Of a stretch of 64,000 nt of DNA, positions 52,301 to 64,000 are shown one piece after another. This stretch comes from Neodiprion pinetum. Taxonomy: Eukaryota > Arthropoda > Insecta > Hymenoptera > Diprionidae. The stretch is taken from contig NC_060237.1 of assembly GCF_021155775.2 (NCBI RefSeq), positions 20,172,970 through 20,236,969 on the forward strand. Reading direction: 5' to 3'. Each line of letters begins with the position of its first letter. The first letter of the stretch is position 1. The notes under the pieces are model-generated. The model saw only the letters and a program-made list of their open reading frames with translations. It was not told the origin of the DNA and did no database searches. The translations under genes and the position numbers were made by a program.

Positions 52301-55239
52301 CCGCTTCGTGGTTTTAGACGAGAGGTTAATAGCCACGTAAGGATCGTCACTGTGGTAACTGGAAACTCCCGCTATGTGGATAGTTTCACCTATGTATAAT
52401 CCGCTACTGCTCAACTCGGATGAACAGGGTAAATGCGATCTATGAGCGTAACTGGTGGATTGTAAAATTGTCAAGTTTATACGGTTAAATTGTCATGTTT
52501 CTCTGCTTTTCAACAGGTGTGCGTGCGCGTAAAAGACCGCAATGTTCTTTGTTCGAAGTCGGAACTGAAATGGTCGGGTCCTTCTCGGTTCTTAAACCTC
52601 AAAAAACGGCTTTGTAATCAAGCTTGACGTCTGATTTCCGGCATGAAATTACTTTCGGTCAGAGTGCTTTATGGCCTCCTCGGTGTAACGAGCAAAAAGC
52701 TCGAAAGGTGATTACCGGCTGAGAATATTACCCTGCGGTGTCTTTTTTCATGATGTACCGTATGTCTGAAATCCATTCGTTCGTGAAAGGTGGAAATATA
52801 TACTGTGAGAAAAATCAGATGCGAACTTCTGTAGACTAAAATTTGATGTTCATTCAAGACTGACTGATATCTTGAGATCTCGTTGACCACAAAAATTGTT
52901 CTATGGATACAATTTTGGTAAATTTTAACACCAGCGTGTTTCACAGTATATCGGATAAGTAAAAAGGTAATTTTGCATTGTACGTAAACATTGTTTTTCA
53001 TTTTTGTATAAAGCTTGTTTGTAATTTGTAATTTGATGAACTCGGTTATCTGTTATTCGAGAGTTATTATACCCACTTCGGCTTTCGAGCTGGAAATAAT
53101 AATTCTCTTTTCTCACGGACCACCCGTCACTGGACCACGTTCCGAATCTATCCGTTCACAATGACGTCGCGATGTCTTCATTCCATGAGTTTACGAGGGT
53201 CAAATCAAAGAAAGCTTGGAGAGACGGAGCGAGCGAGATAGAGCGAAAGATAGCTGCCCCCCACGTAACCTGATGTTCCTTTTGATTATCCCAGCTTGTC
53301 GTTTCCAATATGTTGACTCCGTTTCCACCAAATCCCCTCTGGAACCGCGATCGCGTCTTGTATATGTACCGTCTGAGTTTCGATCTCCGTTGTATACCTT
53401 GAAAATGTTTATTTCTCGTTTTATTCAATTGGTTTTGTTGTTGTTTTTTTTTTTTTTTTATTTTGGCGTGAAAAAAAATCTCGCTTTTCATACCCCCGAG
53501 AATGAATGGAGGATCATTTTCGCAGGCGCGTTTTCGGAACGCCGCTTCGCGCCGCAACGTCGTTCTTCACGAGTTGGTCGTTCGTAGAAACAACCCCATC
53601 GCGTGTTCAACGAATCGTGAAAAAAAGCATTGCAGGGTACGAGAGAGCAGGGCTGCCTAGTTTCGCAGCAAGTCGTCAAAATTGAGTGGTGAGATGTTGG
53701 TCGTGGGAACATTTGAAAATAAGTTATGCAATTAACAAGTTTTCACCATCGTTATGGAAGGTAGAACACTCACGGAAAATTCCGTTAGCTGCAAAACAAC
53801 ACGTAAAACAGGGGCAAGCCTCACTGGTATAAAAGAAAGAAATAAATCATGATTGAAATACCGCGTTGTTGCGAAATATTCAGGTGCGTTAGCCTTCGAT
53901 GATTGAATTGAGTTCGTCTTTGCCCGATTTCCGAACCTTGGTACCGAATAAAATTCCTAGTTGTTGTGACTATTACACGGTCGCTCTTTGATTACTCATA
54001 TTTTTTACCATTGATAATTTGATATTGTCGCAACAGTAAACGGATGTTAATAAGGTGTTATTTTCAAACGAAAACATGTAGGAAGCTGAAAAAACGGATT
54101 TAATTAATATTGATAACAACAGTAAATAACACCAAACGGCTACTCGTAAGAATCTCCAAGTAAGTTTGCACAAACGAAGGACGGCGGGAGACTGGGACAC
54201 CGGATTGAAATCCGTAAATTCCGAGCGCATATCAGAGGAACGGGTCGCGCTGCTTGACATTCCCGTCTCCTAAAGTGATCGATGCTCAATGACTCCAAGC
54301 CCAGAATGTCGCCCTTGACGGTCCAGCCTGCCGTCGTTGCAGATCTCGTGCCAACCACTCACGGATAGCGAGAAGCTCAAACAGTTCGCAAACCCGATCA
54401 AGAGACCGATGAAGATGGATTCTGGGGCGATTTTCACCCTTAATTCCGAATTTACTTCGTTATCCGACCGGCCCGCACAACTTTAAAAAAAAAAAATACG
54501 GACATGATTGACGTTCTGGTTTATACCTAATTCAATTTATATCCCCACAAGAGAAGAGTACGCTTTTTATTTGGACACATCGTGCTGTGAGGCGCCGCTG
54601 ATGCTTTCGGATTCCAGAATTCATTTACCGGGAAAACTTTTGTCTCTTTTTATTCAAGATCTTAAGCATTACGTTTTTTTAGTATACGTACCACGCGATT
54701 CCAGACTCGACCCCATGTCTCGATTAAAAGATTGTACGGTAAAACGAATTTGAAAATTTTGGGATTATACACTCATACTTGCATACATAACGTACAATCT
54801 TATTCACAAGTTTGAACGATTTTCATAACTTTGCGTTACCGCACAACGTGAATGATACTTCTCCTTTCTACTCGGAGTTTTTGGAGTGTGTATAAAAACG
54901 ATTAATTATTCCTGCACGATGATATATCATTTATTACACATGCGAGCGAAGGGGATGGAGGATTACAACCTTTGGACGTATTTCATAATTTACACACGCG
55001 ATAGGTTGTAATGGTCTGTTATATCACATCCCCAAAGGTCAGGAATAAGTCGATATGAAAATATCGCGTGCAACGCGAGGTCCGAACTATACACGCAATT
55101 CTAAAATGTAAATGTACAGTAATTGTAGCAGACCAAAAGACATTATTTACAAATTTGTGACGCGAGTGTTGTACCAGGATTACGTAAGTGAAGAAAATAA
55201 ATGGTTTCTTTGGTATTCGTGGGAAGCGAGTTGGGTTGG
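46340..55239. other. Intron segment, no gene seen
   Basis: Long T runs lie at 47053-47076, 47160-47179 and 53444-53459, and an A run at about 51148-51162. Several antisense and sense open frames of 80-130 codons exist, but none has a domain or a consistent exon structure. Confidence 0.5.
47433..47459 (+). other. Candidate recursive-splice site, weaker acceptor
   Basis: CCCCGATTCATTTAG is followed at once by GTAAGTG (AG at 47452-47453). The donor half is perfect, but the acceptor has a short, interrupted tract and TAG rather than CAG. Confidence 0.18.
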
Positions 55240-55400
55240 CTGATATATTACGAGGCTCAACTTAGTAACGTTAACGTAACGAAACATCAGGGATCAAAAT
55301 CAATACCGTGCAATCTAGAGTAATGACTTTCAAGGAGTTGGCTTTTAAAAATATTAATTTGTTTTTTTAACGCTAATAACTTCATCCTCGTGATATATTT
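55240..55400. mobile_element. Family A inverted-repeat element, copy 4
   Basis: The left end reads GATATATTACGAGG and then AACTTAGTAACGTTAACG. The right end in reverse reads ATATATCACGAGG and then GAAGTTATTAGCGTTA. It shares the interior GGAGTTGG and AACGAAACATCA blocks with copies 1 and 2. It is noncoding, about 160 bp. Confidence 0.65.
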
Positions 55401-58400
55401 CTTTACTTTATGATGCAGAACATCACGCCTGGGATGCATGATTGCAGAGTGAAACACGAAAGGCATATCGTAAACTTGTCAGAAGACATTTCTCGTCTGA
55501 TTGGCGTTGACGTCGGCCGAAGCCGGACATTTTCTCCATAAAAATTTTCATCTCTCTCTTGATGCTTTCCACTCAACGACGTACACGTGATGTCGAGGTG
55601 GCGAAATGGTGGGACAAAAATCCATACTTTTTATCGATTTCGCTACGAGATAGTCAGGCATTGAGTATTTATTAAATTATTACATTCGTAAGCAACGGAC
55701 CTATCGCAAAACAAAGGCTTGGATATCGATTCTTTGTTTCAAATCCCATCTACGTTGTCAAAAATCCACCAGATTAGTTCGATTTCACTCTACGTTGGCT
55801 CTTTTTATTCAGAAGATTAATTTTCAGGGACTCACTGCATCATGTTCGCATTGTTGAACGTTTAATTTTACGATATTGCAAACGATATTGATTGTGATCA
55901 ACAAATGGAAATGGTCTTCTAAATTAAATGAGCCATCGTCGAGTGAAGTCGAACGAAACAGCGTAAAGATATTCACAAACAGATACAATAATTTGATAAA
56001 TATTCAAGATACGACTGTCTCGTGACAAGAATTAATAAAATGTATCAATACTCGACAAACCAATCTCGTTAATTGAAGCGCGGAGTTCAGCAGGCTCAAC
56101 GCGAACCCTGCGATGAAATAAGAAACACGAGGTATAACCTACGGATGAAAGCAAGGAAAAATTGGAGGTAAAACCCAAAGGCTTAAAAAATTAAAGGGGG
56201 GAAAAAATGAAAGCTCGCGGTCGCTGCCATGCAGTCAACTTTTTGTTCGGCTGCAGGTGACACGAGTGTTCCACAGGCCCACCCCCTCACTCGGACACGG
56301 GTCGACTAGGGGCCCTTTTTTAAGCTCACCTCAGTTTGAGCTTGCAGGCGGTCGGGCGTAGCGGCGTATAACTGGGAATTTCATATAAGCTTGCGGAAAA
56401 AGCCCGGAATATTCTCTCTCTCTCTCTTCTTGGTACAGCCGCAAGTACAAAAAGAGCTTTAGGCTGAATCGTTGTGTACGTTTGCAAATTTCGTTCATCG
56501 GGACATTATCATTTTGTTTCTCCGTTTCTCACTCCCTCTTATTTTTTCTGCTAATAATTTTCGGCGATTCGTGGCCAATTGTTGATGTCACGGCCATGAA
56601 ACAATCGCTGATCGGAAGAAATCAATTTCCTATTTTATACACACGATAATTTTGACGTATGATTGTGATTTATTTTATTTTTCGCAACTGCGGTTGAGCT
56701 TGCGATAAATCGGTTTTGTCCTGCCGTTTACCACGTTTTAGTGGGCTTTTGAAATACGGTCCGGTCACAAATCTTGTCGGTTCCAACGACCAGGTTTCTT
56801 AATTAACGTCAAACGAACAACCACACTAAATCAGCATCGATTGATCGGTCTATAAACCATATTTGCACGGTAAATAATCTGGGATACCATAAACTTGACC
56901 TTATGAAACAAAGTTATGCGAACAAATTATGTCGGCGATTTAGAGCTACTACCGTTGAATAATTAAACAAACATCTAATGCGGCGGGTTCTTTCCACCAT
57001 CTTCAAAATGTAATTGAAGGGGATAAAAATATCATCCAATAACTACTGGCGATTATACTTCGAAGGGTTTTTTATTCAACGACTTTGAGTTCGGTGTGAA
57101 TTTTACTTTTATTCCACGACCTTTTTATATTCGCAACACCAGTTCGGATCGCGTTTTTTATGCGACGATCTCGCTCATGTCACTTTACGTACCCGGTTAT
57201 TATCTTCGTAAAAACGCGAAGTAGTTTCAACCGCGCGCATGTATGCGGACACGATTCATGCCTTGATTCCCAGACCGTTCTACAAAAAGCCGCATCAAAT
57301 CGTTAAAACCGGGAATTAAAAAGCTCGCTCAAATACTGAAGCAGAAGCTTGGATCGTTCCTGGTATCGCGTTCATCGCGTTGGTGATTCTGATTAATTAA
57401 ACTTGAAATGAAATCGAGCCACTATATTTAAGCAAGTGGTTTAAACTCGATATCAAACGTGCCAGCTGGTGTATCTATCATCCGCGATAAGTAATAACTC
57501 TTTTATACAGCGATAAAAAACTGTCGTTATATAGTTATAATTAACGACGTACGATTCAGCGGAATATCGTAACCGAGGTCGCGATTTATATCGTACATGT
57601 GACGAGAATCGCTGCAACAAGTATTACATACTTGAAATTAATCGCTCACTTCGAATATATAAAAGGTACAGAAGCAGAGTACTGAATACTACTCTGGAAA
57701 TTTCATAGCGAGAGTTGAAAAACGAGTTGCGAAACGTTTAATTATGTGTAGCGGACGGGAACGACTTTAACCGCTAATGTCACGTGGATAAAACCTCTTA
57801 GGTTACAAGTAAGCGCTGCAGAAAGTCGGTAAACGGCGAACGTTGTAATCTATCCGTTAGGAGCTACGACCGAATGACTGCACGACATAATCCAATTCTG
57901 ATGTAACGTTTGTAACGTTATCTTTACGCGTGCACGTTTTTCGTTAGCGAGAATGTATACGATTTAAAACTGGGCCGGATGAAAATTAATCAGGCCACTT
58001 TCACGCATAGCATTACGCGTGACTTGTTACGTTATACCTACGAAGTTGTAAATCGATCCGAAATATCACGATCGCGATAAATGAGGTGACTGTCAAATTT
58101 TATGGAGGAAAAAAATTCCCATCGTGTAATTTTTAGGTACCCTAGGTCACATTTATAACGTATGTCCTGTGCAGGCTTGTCAAGTTCACGGCTCATTTTC
58201 CATAAGGTCAAATTTTGCGATACTCATAGCTTGAGGAAGAATTTTTCCTTCGCACAGATACGCGAACACGTGTGTTTTATCTGCCACGAAATATATGTGC
58301 GAAATTTCAAAGGCTGACGTTGAACGATACCCAGACTCGGCCTAGATACGACGAAAACAGCTTTTACTTTGACCGCCCTTAGCTATGAAAGGCAAAGTGT

Positions 58401-59670
58401 TATACTTTTGCTTCCTATTTATGCGCCTACTTCAAAGTCCGCTGCGGTAAACCCGATGTAACAAGACTGCGTTATTGGGAAAATCCCTCTGGATGAGTAC
58501 TCGCACGTGATACGAGAGTCCTTAGAAAAAATCCCCTTTTCATTTTCATTTTCCATCCCCTTTCGACGCATCCCGAAAACACGTCTGAAACCTTGGACTC
58601 CGTGCGATACTCGAAATAGGCGGATCATTAAAGTCCTCGAAAGCTCCGATGGATACGTATAAGAGATCCAGAGTATATCCCCTGCTTGCAGCGCATTAGC
58701 GAAACTATTTTGGAACGAGGTATTAAATCCCAACGGAATTTCATACAGGGATTTCCGAGCCAGTCGTCCCTCAAACCGCAGCTTCGAACGGTCGATCCGT
58801 GGCTCAACTAATGACCAAACGAAATGGCCGGATGACCGTCAATTAAGGAGATCAGGGTCGTCTGGTTCCAGTTAGTAGTTTTCTGCTCCTCGAACGTTTT
58901 CCTGGAAGCAAAACTGCGGACAGAGGAGACCGGGAAATTAGAGTCAAGTATATCCTCCGAAGCCCCGAACAGTGATTCTTCGCTAATTTCATCCATTCTC
59001 CGATCGAAATAAAGGACTCGGAGAGAGAAAAGTGGTAACAATTATTCAGAATTATCTCGTGGCTCTTTTTTCATCAGCTGCTAATCAATGCTGAGGATAT
59101 TTGAAATCTGTTTAATTCAAACCACCGTGCAGATGCGGTGAAAGAAGCTTTGGAAGAGAATTCAGTCGCTAAGGGTAAAACTTTACAACACTCTTTCTTT
59201 CGAAACGTATTACGCAAAACGTTTTGCAAGTTTACCTGAATCGCATATGTAGCTGGTGTGCAGTGTTGCGAATTCAACAGGTAGTCGTCAACCAGCCAGG
59301 GACGTAGCAGCGTCACGGAACTGACGGAGTTTCGCGACCCTTGGGCATCCCGATTCCTTGGAACGAATTTTCTCACTCACCAAGTTTCCGCGGGTCTCGG
59401 CCAGGCGTCGGACACTGGCCATTGGCTTTGCCATGACGAAGGTTCCACTCGACTCGACGCTCCTGACTCCGACGACCGGTCTTTTTTACACCTCCGACAA
59501 CAAGAACGACGCTTAACGTACTAAGTAGATCCGCCCACCACATCCATCTTCTGATTTACGCTCGTTCTATCTTGACTTTCACACTATGGTCGGGGGAGGG
59601 CACATAAATGTCTAGATACATTTTCGCTTGGGTGGTGGTGGTTTGATACTGAGAAGCGACAAGGAGGGAA

Positions 59671-59694
59671 AAGAAGAGAAGAGAAGAGAAGAGA
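59671..59694. repeat. (AGAAG)n short repeat
   Basis: Four to five tandem AGAAG units. Confidence 0.85.
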
Positions 59695-61970
59695 TTTCAT
59701 TCAAACATCTTGTATGAATGAGTGCGAAATAAAAGGAGTGAATCTCGCGTCGACGGAGAGGAAATTTACGGGAAGTGGAAATCAAGGACGTTGGGAGGCG
59801 AAATGCCCTTTTTGATAGCCGAGGAATTTTCCCTTACATTCGAAGTGGATGTTTTTGCCTACACTGTGGTATAATATTATAGTGAATTCGCCGGATATAA
59901 GCAATCGACTGTTTTATCGCCGCTGTGAAACCCGCGAACCCCTGTGAGTTTGATACTTTTATATACCTACCTTCTTACTCTCGTGAATTCGCTATCGAAT
60001 CGTTGTATCTGAACTGCTACTCGTCAAAGATAAAGATTTCACCGACAACTTTCGGTCTTAAAGTCCGAGACATGTCTTTTATTAAGTTAATTATCTATCG
60101 AAGTAGACTGTTTTAGATTTGCAAAAGAGGAAACAAATAATCTACGTTCCATACCGTGCAACTTCTACAAATCTCTGTTTTAAAAACGAAAGAAAAAAAA
60201 ACGAGTTCGATTTTAGCTTGAATTGCAGGAATATAATTTATTTTCTGTATATAATTTCTTTGTTTTTACATGTGTTCAAGTTTTATGTTTTTTCGTCTTG
60301 CTTGTAATAGAGTAATTACTATCTTTCAATGCGTAGAAAATGGTTGGAAATATCAAAAGAAAAATCGAATTTCATGAAAGGGATGAAAATTCCGAGAGAA
60401 TTCACCGTTTCGATTGGAAAGAACGTTGGAAAAGAAAAGACGAAAATTATTCAAGCTCCATTATCGAGTGATCAGTGAGAAAGGTTTACCCTCGACAGCG
60501 GAGGCTTTTCTTTCACGCGCAAGAGAGAAGAAGAAAAAGAAGGCAGACAAGAGAAAAAACGAATAGGGGGTAAAAAAAAATTTCGCAGATATATCGGTAT
60601 ATTCAAATTTTATTTTCACAAACCTTAGACCCGAAGCTTTTCCCTGTATACTATATCGGCCCCCCGAATCTGAAACAACAAAAGCAACGTTCCGCGATGG
60701 CATGCACGAATATTTTGCCCTTTCCCGAGGAATCGGAACAAAAGGCTCGGCAGCCGTAAATCCGAGATTTCAAACCGTCGAGGTGATCGGAAACGGAACG
60801 CAAGGAAGTTCCGGGTTAACCGGTGTAACTTCTACCTTCTAGGCGTTTCATTGTTTCCTGCAAAGAGCTGCGAACCCTCTTCGCAGAATCTTTCAAGGTT
60901 TACGTAGCACCGACTTCCTCCGTCTATCTCGTTTCTTTTCTCCATCGACCGGAAATCTTTTGATCACCTCACGAAATTACGTTTGTTCTTCTCCGTCACG
61001 ATTCTGTCACGAACCGTCGATGCGTAATATTCACGAATTGACAAATGATCGCGCGCGTTATGTCTGGCAGGGTGTTTCCGTATTTGCCAAACTCGACGTG
61101 ACGTCACCGTAACACGGACCTCAGTGGGAAGAAAAACTAGGCGAAGAAAAATGTTGGAAAGTGTCGCGGCGATGAAGTGGAATCCAATTCGCTCGGTGAC
61201 GCTTCGGTGGCTTTTCGTGCTTTCGCGGTTGTAAAAGGGACTCGCGTCGCGTTACATGCACAAGAAGAAGGAGATCCGATTTTCATCTGTAATATGTTTC
61301 TTTCGCGAGTACAGAATCGGTATAAACAGATAGAGAAACTAGAAGAGCTTTCGAAAGTACTCGGCTTATTTCCGTCGTGCTGAGATTGAAAGTACGCACG
61401 CTTTTATAATTATTTAAACGACCACTCGTCAATCTCCAATGTCGTTTACACAATTGTGGAGGCAATTAGCGTTCTCGCGGTTGGCAACATACGTGCGAAA
61501 CAGCACAAATTACCGTATATACACAACTACGTGCCGCTTTGGACGACGGGAATGTACGTAAATCATTGTCAGAAACAGCGTGCGTGTAACGCAGTGGCGT
61601 CACGACGCCTCGGCATATCCTGGATGTTGTTAAAGGATCCGAATAGCCGCCGATATGCCGGAGAGAATGCTTTGAGCAACACGGCGCCCGTACAGTTTGC
61701 GAGCATTATTCACCATGCGACGTTTTTCTTCTTCTTGCTGTTCGACGCAGCTCTCGGAACAGAATATTACTGGACACGATAGGCAGGCCGATGATGTACG
61801 TATATTCGTTTGAGTGTGAGATGCCCGCGAACAGACTGGCACGATGACGTGAAATTCAAAATACTTTTGGTCCAGGCTTCCCGTAGACGTGATCAAAACG
61901 GAAATTGTTGCCTCGATAACGGGGAATAAATATTGCTAGGCGAGTGCAGGATCGCGAGGGATGAAGGGCT

Positions 61971-61993
61971 GGGGGGGAAGGGGGGGGGGGGGG
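61971..61993. repeat. Poly-G tract
   Basis: A G run interrupted once by AA. It is probably length-variable, and could form a quadruplex on this strand. Confidence 0.85.
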
Positions 61994-62990
61994 AGTAGAA
62001 AGGGTGTTTTGAAGATCCCGAAGAACGACATGCGCCTCAAGATTGCCGAGAGAAAATGAAAATTGTAACATAGAAATAATGTATTTCCAATTTCCTCACC
62101 ACCGGTCTGGCCGACTCAATTCCCCGTTCAATCGAATGCCTGCCGTATGAACATCTTGCTACTTACGTTCGAGAGACCCGGGCGCTAGATTGCGAGAATC
62201 TGATATTTTATATTCGCATAAAATATCAAGAATTTTTATTCGAATTTGGTATCCTCGCAGTGATCGGGAATGTATTTTTAATAACGTCACCCGTTCAACT
62301 GTAAGCTTCGGTCTACTATCATTTTTAGATAGATTGTAGTATTTTGCGACTAATTGTAAAACGAATGAGATCTTGATTTCTAATTACTTCCTTTTTTAGT
62401 ACCGTGTAATCATTGACTGATAAAAATTTCGATGCTAAAGGAATATCGAGAACAGGAAGAAAATTGTTATTTTACAAATTTCACCCCATACAGCGATTCG
62501 TAGTAATTTGGACATGCGTTTCGGCGGGTTCGAATGAGAAGCTGCTTCGAGCAATACGAATTTTTCATCCGAATTCACGAACAACTCACATCGCTTCTTA
62601 TAACAGATATAGATCGAGAAGCTATAAAATTCCGCAACTGAAAGTAAGAGAAGTATTTGAAAAAACGTTCGTAAGTAAAAAGTAATATTGCAGAATGTGC
62701 TACCAATAAGATTCAGAGGTTATCTGAAGTCCGGAACAAGAAAAAAAAAGAAAGGAATAAAAATGTAGAAGAATACACCGAGGGGGACAATAAATCGGGA
62801 TAATTGGTTGTCATCAATCAACGAGGTACTTAGAACTTATTTTGTTTATTGTCAAACTGTCAACAGGATGGAATCAGTAATTATCTTATACTAATTAACA
62901 AAATATACATAATCTGGGGGAAAATCCGTGCTGACTAGGCAGAAAATGTGGATAGCGTTCAAAGCCTGACCGCCTATCGCACATAGAATT

Positions 62991-63634
62991 GGGGCATTCC
63001 ACTAATTGTAAGTATCGATCAATATCGGAAACTGATATTTCTGATTTGATCCAAAAAAATTTCTCCGAAAGTATCGGTCGAGAAACAAAGCCCTGGTTTG
63101 AAAGTAAAAATTCCTAAAATCTAATAAAATTAGAAAAATCCTAGGCAAATATGTCAACATTTTTAAATCTTATTCAACGATGGAGATTTCATTATACCTA
63201 GTAAAAGTTGAATTTCCAAAATCGAAAAATTTCGAAATATAGTAACTACACAAGTTTTTACCGGGTAACGCATCGAATGTCATTTATAAAGCAAATATTA
63301 TAAGGAAATTTCTTGTTCACTTTCGTGTAAAAAATGCATTCCAGAAGTAATTTTTGGAATTTTTCATCAATTTCATAATCCAAATTTTGCTGTGATGAAA
63401 TCTCCATCTCTAAATAGAGCTCAAGAATATCGTATTTTCCTAGAAGATTTTAATTTTTTCAAAGTTCAACAAACGGTTGGTCTCAAAACAGCAATATATC
63501 TCAGACGCGAATGATTGGAAAAATTTGGAAAAAATCATGGCATTGTTTTTCAATCAGTACTCGCGCGGAAAAAAATTTTGATGTAATCGGAAATATGAAC
63601 TTCCCATCTTGATCGATACTTCGTGGAATGCCCC
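62991..63634. mobile_element. Long foldback element, GGGGCATTCCAC ends, copy 2
   Basis: Both tips read GGGGCATTCCAC inverted. The arms then share AAGTATCGATCAA, GATATTTC/CATATTTC and AAAATTT blocks in register for more than 100 bases. An interior GATGGAGATTTCAT (about 63179-63192) pairs with ATGAAATCTCCATC (about 63397-63410). It is about 644 bp, noncoding, and nearly a full-length hairpin. Beyond the 12-base tip its arms do not visibly match copy 1. Confidence 0.8.
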
Positions 63635-64000
63635 ATGCATAAGTGACTAGCAAGTGTCGATACTGATTGAGAGACCGCCCGCTATTATCAGGCGCAACGA
63701 TATAATCACGTTTGATTGGAACAGCCGCTGTTCGGCGAGGGCGCCTCGTGCCCAATGTCTGGTTATACCTGGCATACATCACTATTCATGAACCAACCGT
63801 TGGTCACCACGTCCCATCAACCCGTTCGAACCACCATACCCCCCGGGCACTATGGCCTAGTGTGGTCCGAGTGCGTCAGATCGACGTGGATACGCTTATA
63901 CGCATGTCCGTGTCGTGCGCTTCCACCGAAGGGGAAACCAGGCCACGATAACGAGATGAACATGTTTTTTCGAAATCGATTCGCGAGTCTCGACTCTGTT
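63635..64000. other. Intron segment at the right edge, no gene seen
   Basis: This segment is slightly more CG-rich than the preceding kilobases. It holds an 80-codon open frame without domain support. I saw no acceptor followed by furin-like residues. Confidence 0.45.

Larger units (their letters stand above)
55401..62990. other. Intron segment, no gene seen
   Basis: It contains a small hairpin (AAGCTCA...TTTGAGCTT, near 56321), a GAAGA repeat and a poly-G tract. Antisense open frames at 58419-59376 are adjacent but have no domain or splice pattern that I can defend. Confidence 0.5.
1823..64000 (+). other. Very long first intron of the furin-like gene (open at the right edge)
   Basis: No sequence matching the expected next exon was found by eye. 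That exon would follow an AG with residues resembling IF-D-YHF and then basic pairs. No catalytic-domain blocks (Asp, His, Asn and Ser regions) were recognised either. The stretch instead contains short chance ORFs, simple repeats and dispersed inverted-repeat elements. The simplest reading is a single intron of more than 62 kb. A nested noncoding gene or a small missed exon remains possible. Confidence 0.6.

Noticed and set aside
52500..52530. Strong pyrimidine tract and CAACAG|GTGTGC as a ratchet site
   Set aside because: The acceptor half is good, but GTGTGC is a poor donor. As an ordinary acceptor it leads into a frame with no furin similarity.
53973..54260. Possible third family B copy suggested by similar translated residues
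   Set aside because: Nucleotide similarity is limited to short AT-rich words, and no CACTGAG end is present.
59377..59520. Antisense GTGAGT donor next to a CG-richer patch, suggesting a minus-strand exon
   Set aside because: I found no supporting coding frame, acceptor partner or promoter signal that I could defend.

Overview
The window looks like animal, and most likely insect, nuclear DNA. It has no bacterial-style gene packing, operons or ribosome binding sites. It has one clear coding exon ending in a consensus GT splice donor, many microsatellites, and several degenerate inverted-repeat elements. CG dinucleotides are common throughout for a sequence of moderate AT richness, which would fit a hymenopteran such as a sawfly, wasp or bee. 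I did not measure this, and the order-level assignment is an inference.

Layout. Positions 1-960 are upstream noncoding DNA. A candidate TATA-less promoter lies at about 967-1054: a G-rich/GC-box tract, then an initiator, then a DPE-like hexamer at the standard spacing. A candidate 5'UTR runs from about 1022 to 1612, with a short upstream ORF, a U-run/A-run hairpin and a 20-base C tract. The one convincing gene is the first coding exon of a furin-like proprotein convertase (1613-1822, + strand, 70 codons): a signal peptide followed by the start of the inhibitory S8 pro-domain. It ends in phase 0 at AAG|GTGAGT.

Everything after 1822 reads as intron. I found no second furin exon (rest of the pro-domain, catalytic Asp/His/Ser blocks, P domain) and no other credible protein-coding gene up to 64000. 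If this is right, the first intron is over 62 kb. It carries at least eleven dispersed inverted-repeat or foldback elements. Family A (four copies) has ends around GAAGTTAGTAACGTTAACG. Family B (two copies in opposite orientation, about 425 bp) has CACTGAG ends. Two long foldbacks end in GGGGCATTCCAC, and there are three further single foldbacks. Simple repeats, a roughly 640-base T-dominated stretch and several AG|GT junctions that could serve as recursive-splice (ratchet) points make up the rest.

How it works together. The promoter region would drive a secreted or Golgi-routed convertase. The long intron would delay mRNA production and would transcribe several near-perfect hairpins. I see no new multi-gene system. 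The observations most worth a second look are the ratchet-like sites at roughly 20 kb spacing, the foldback families, and a triple tandem splice-donor repeat at 11501-11530.
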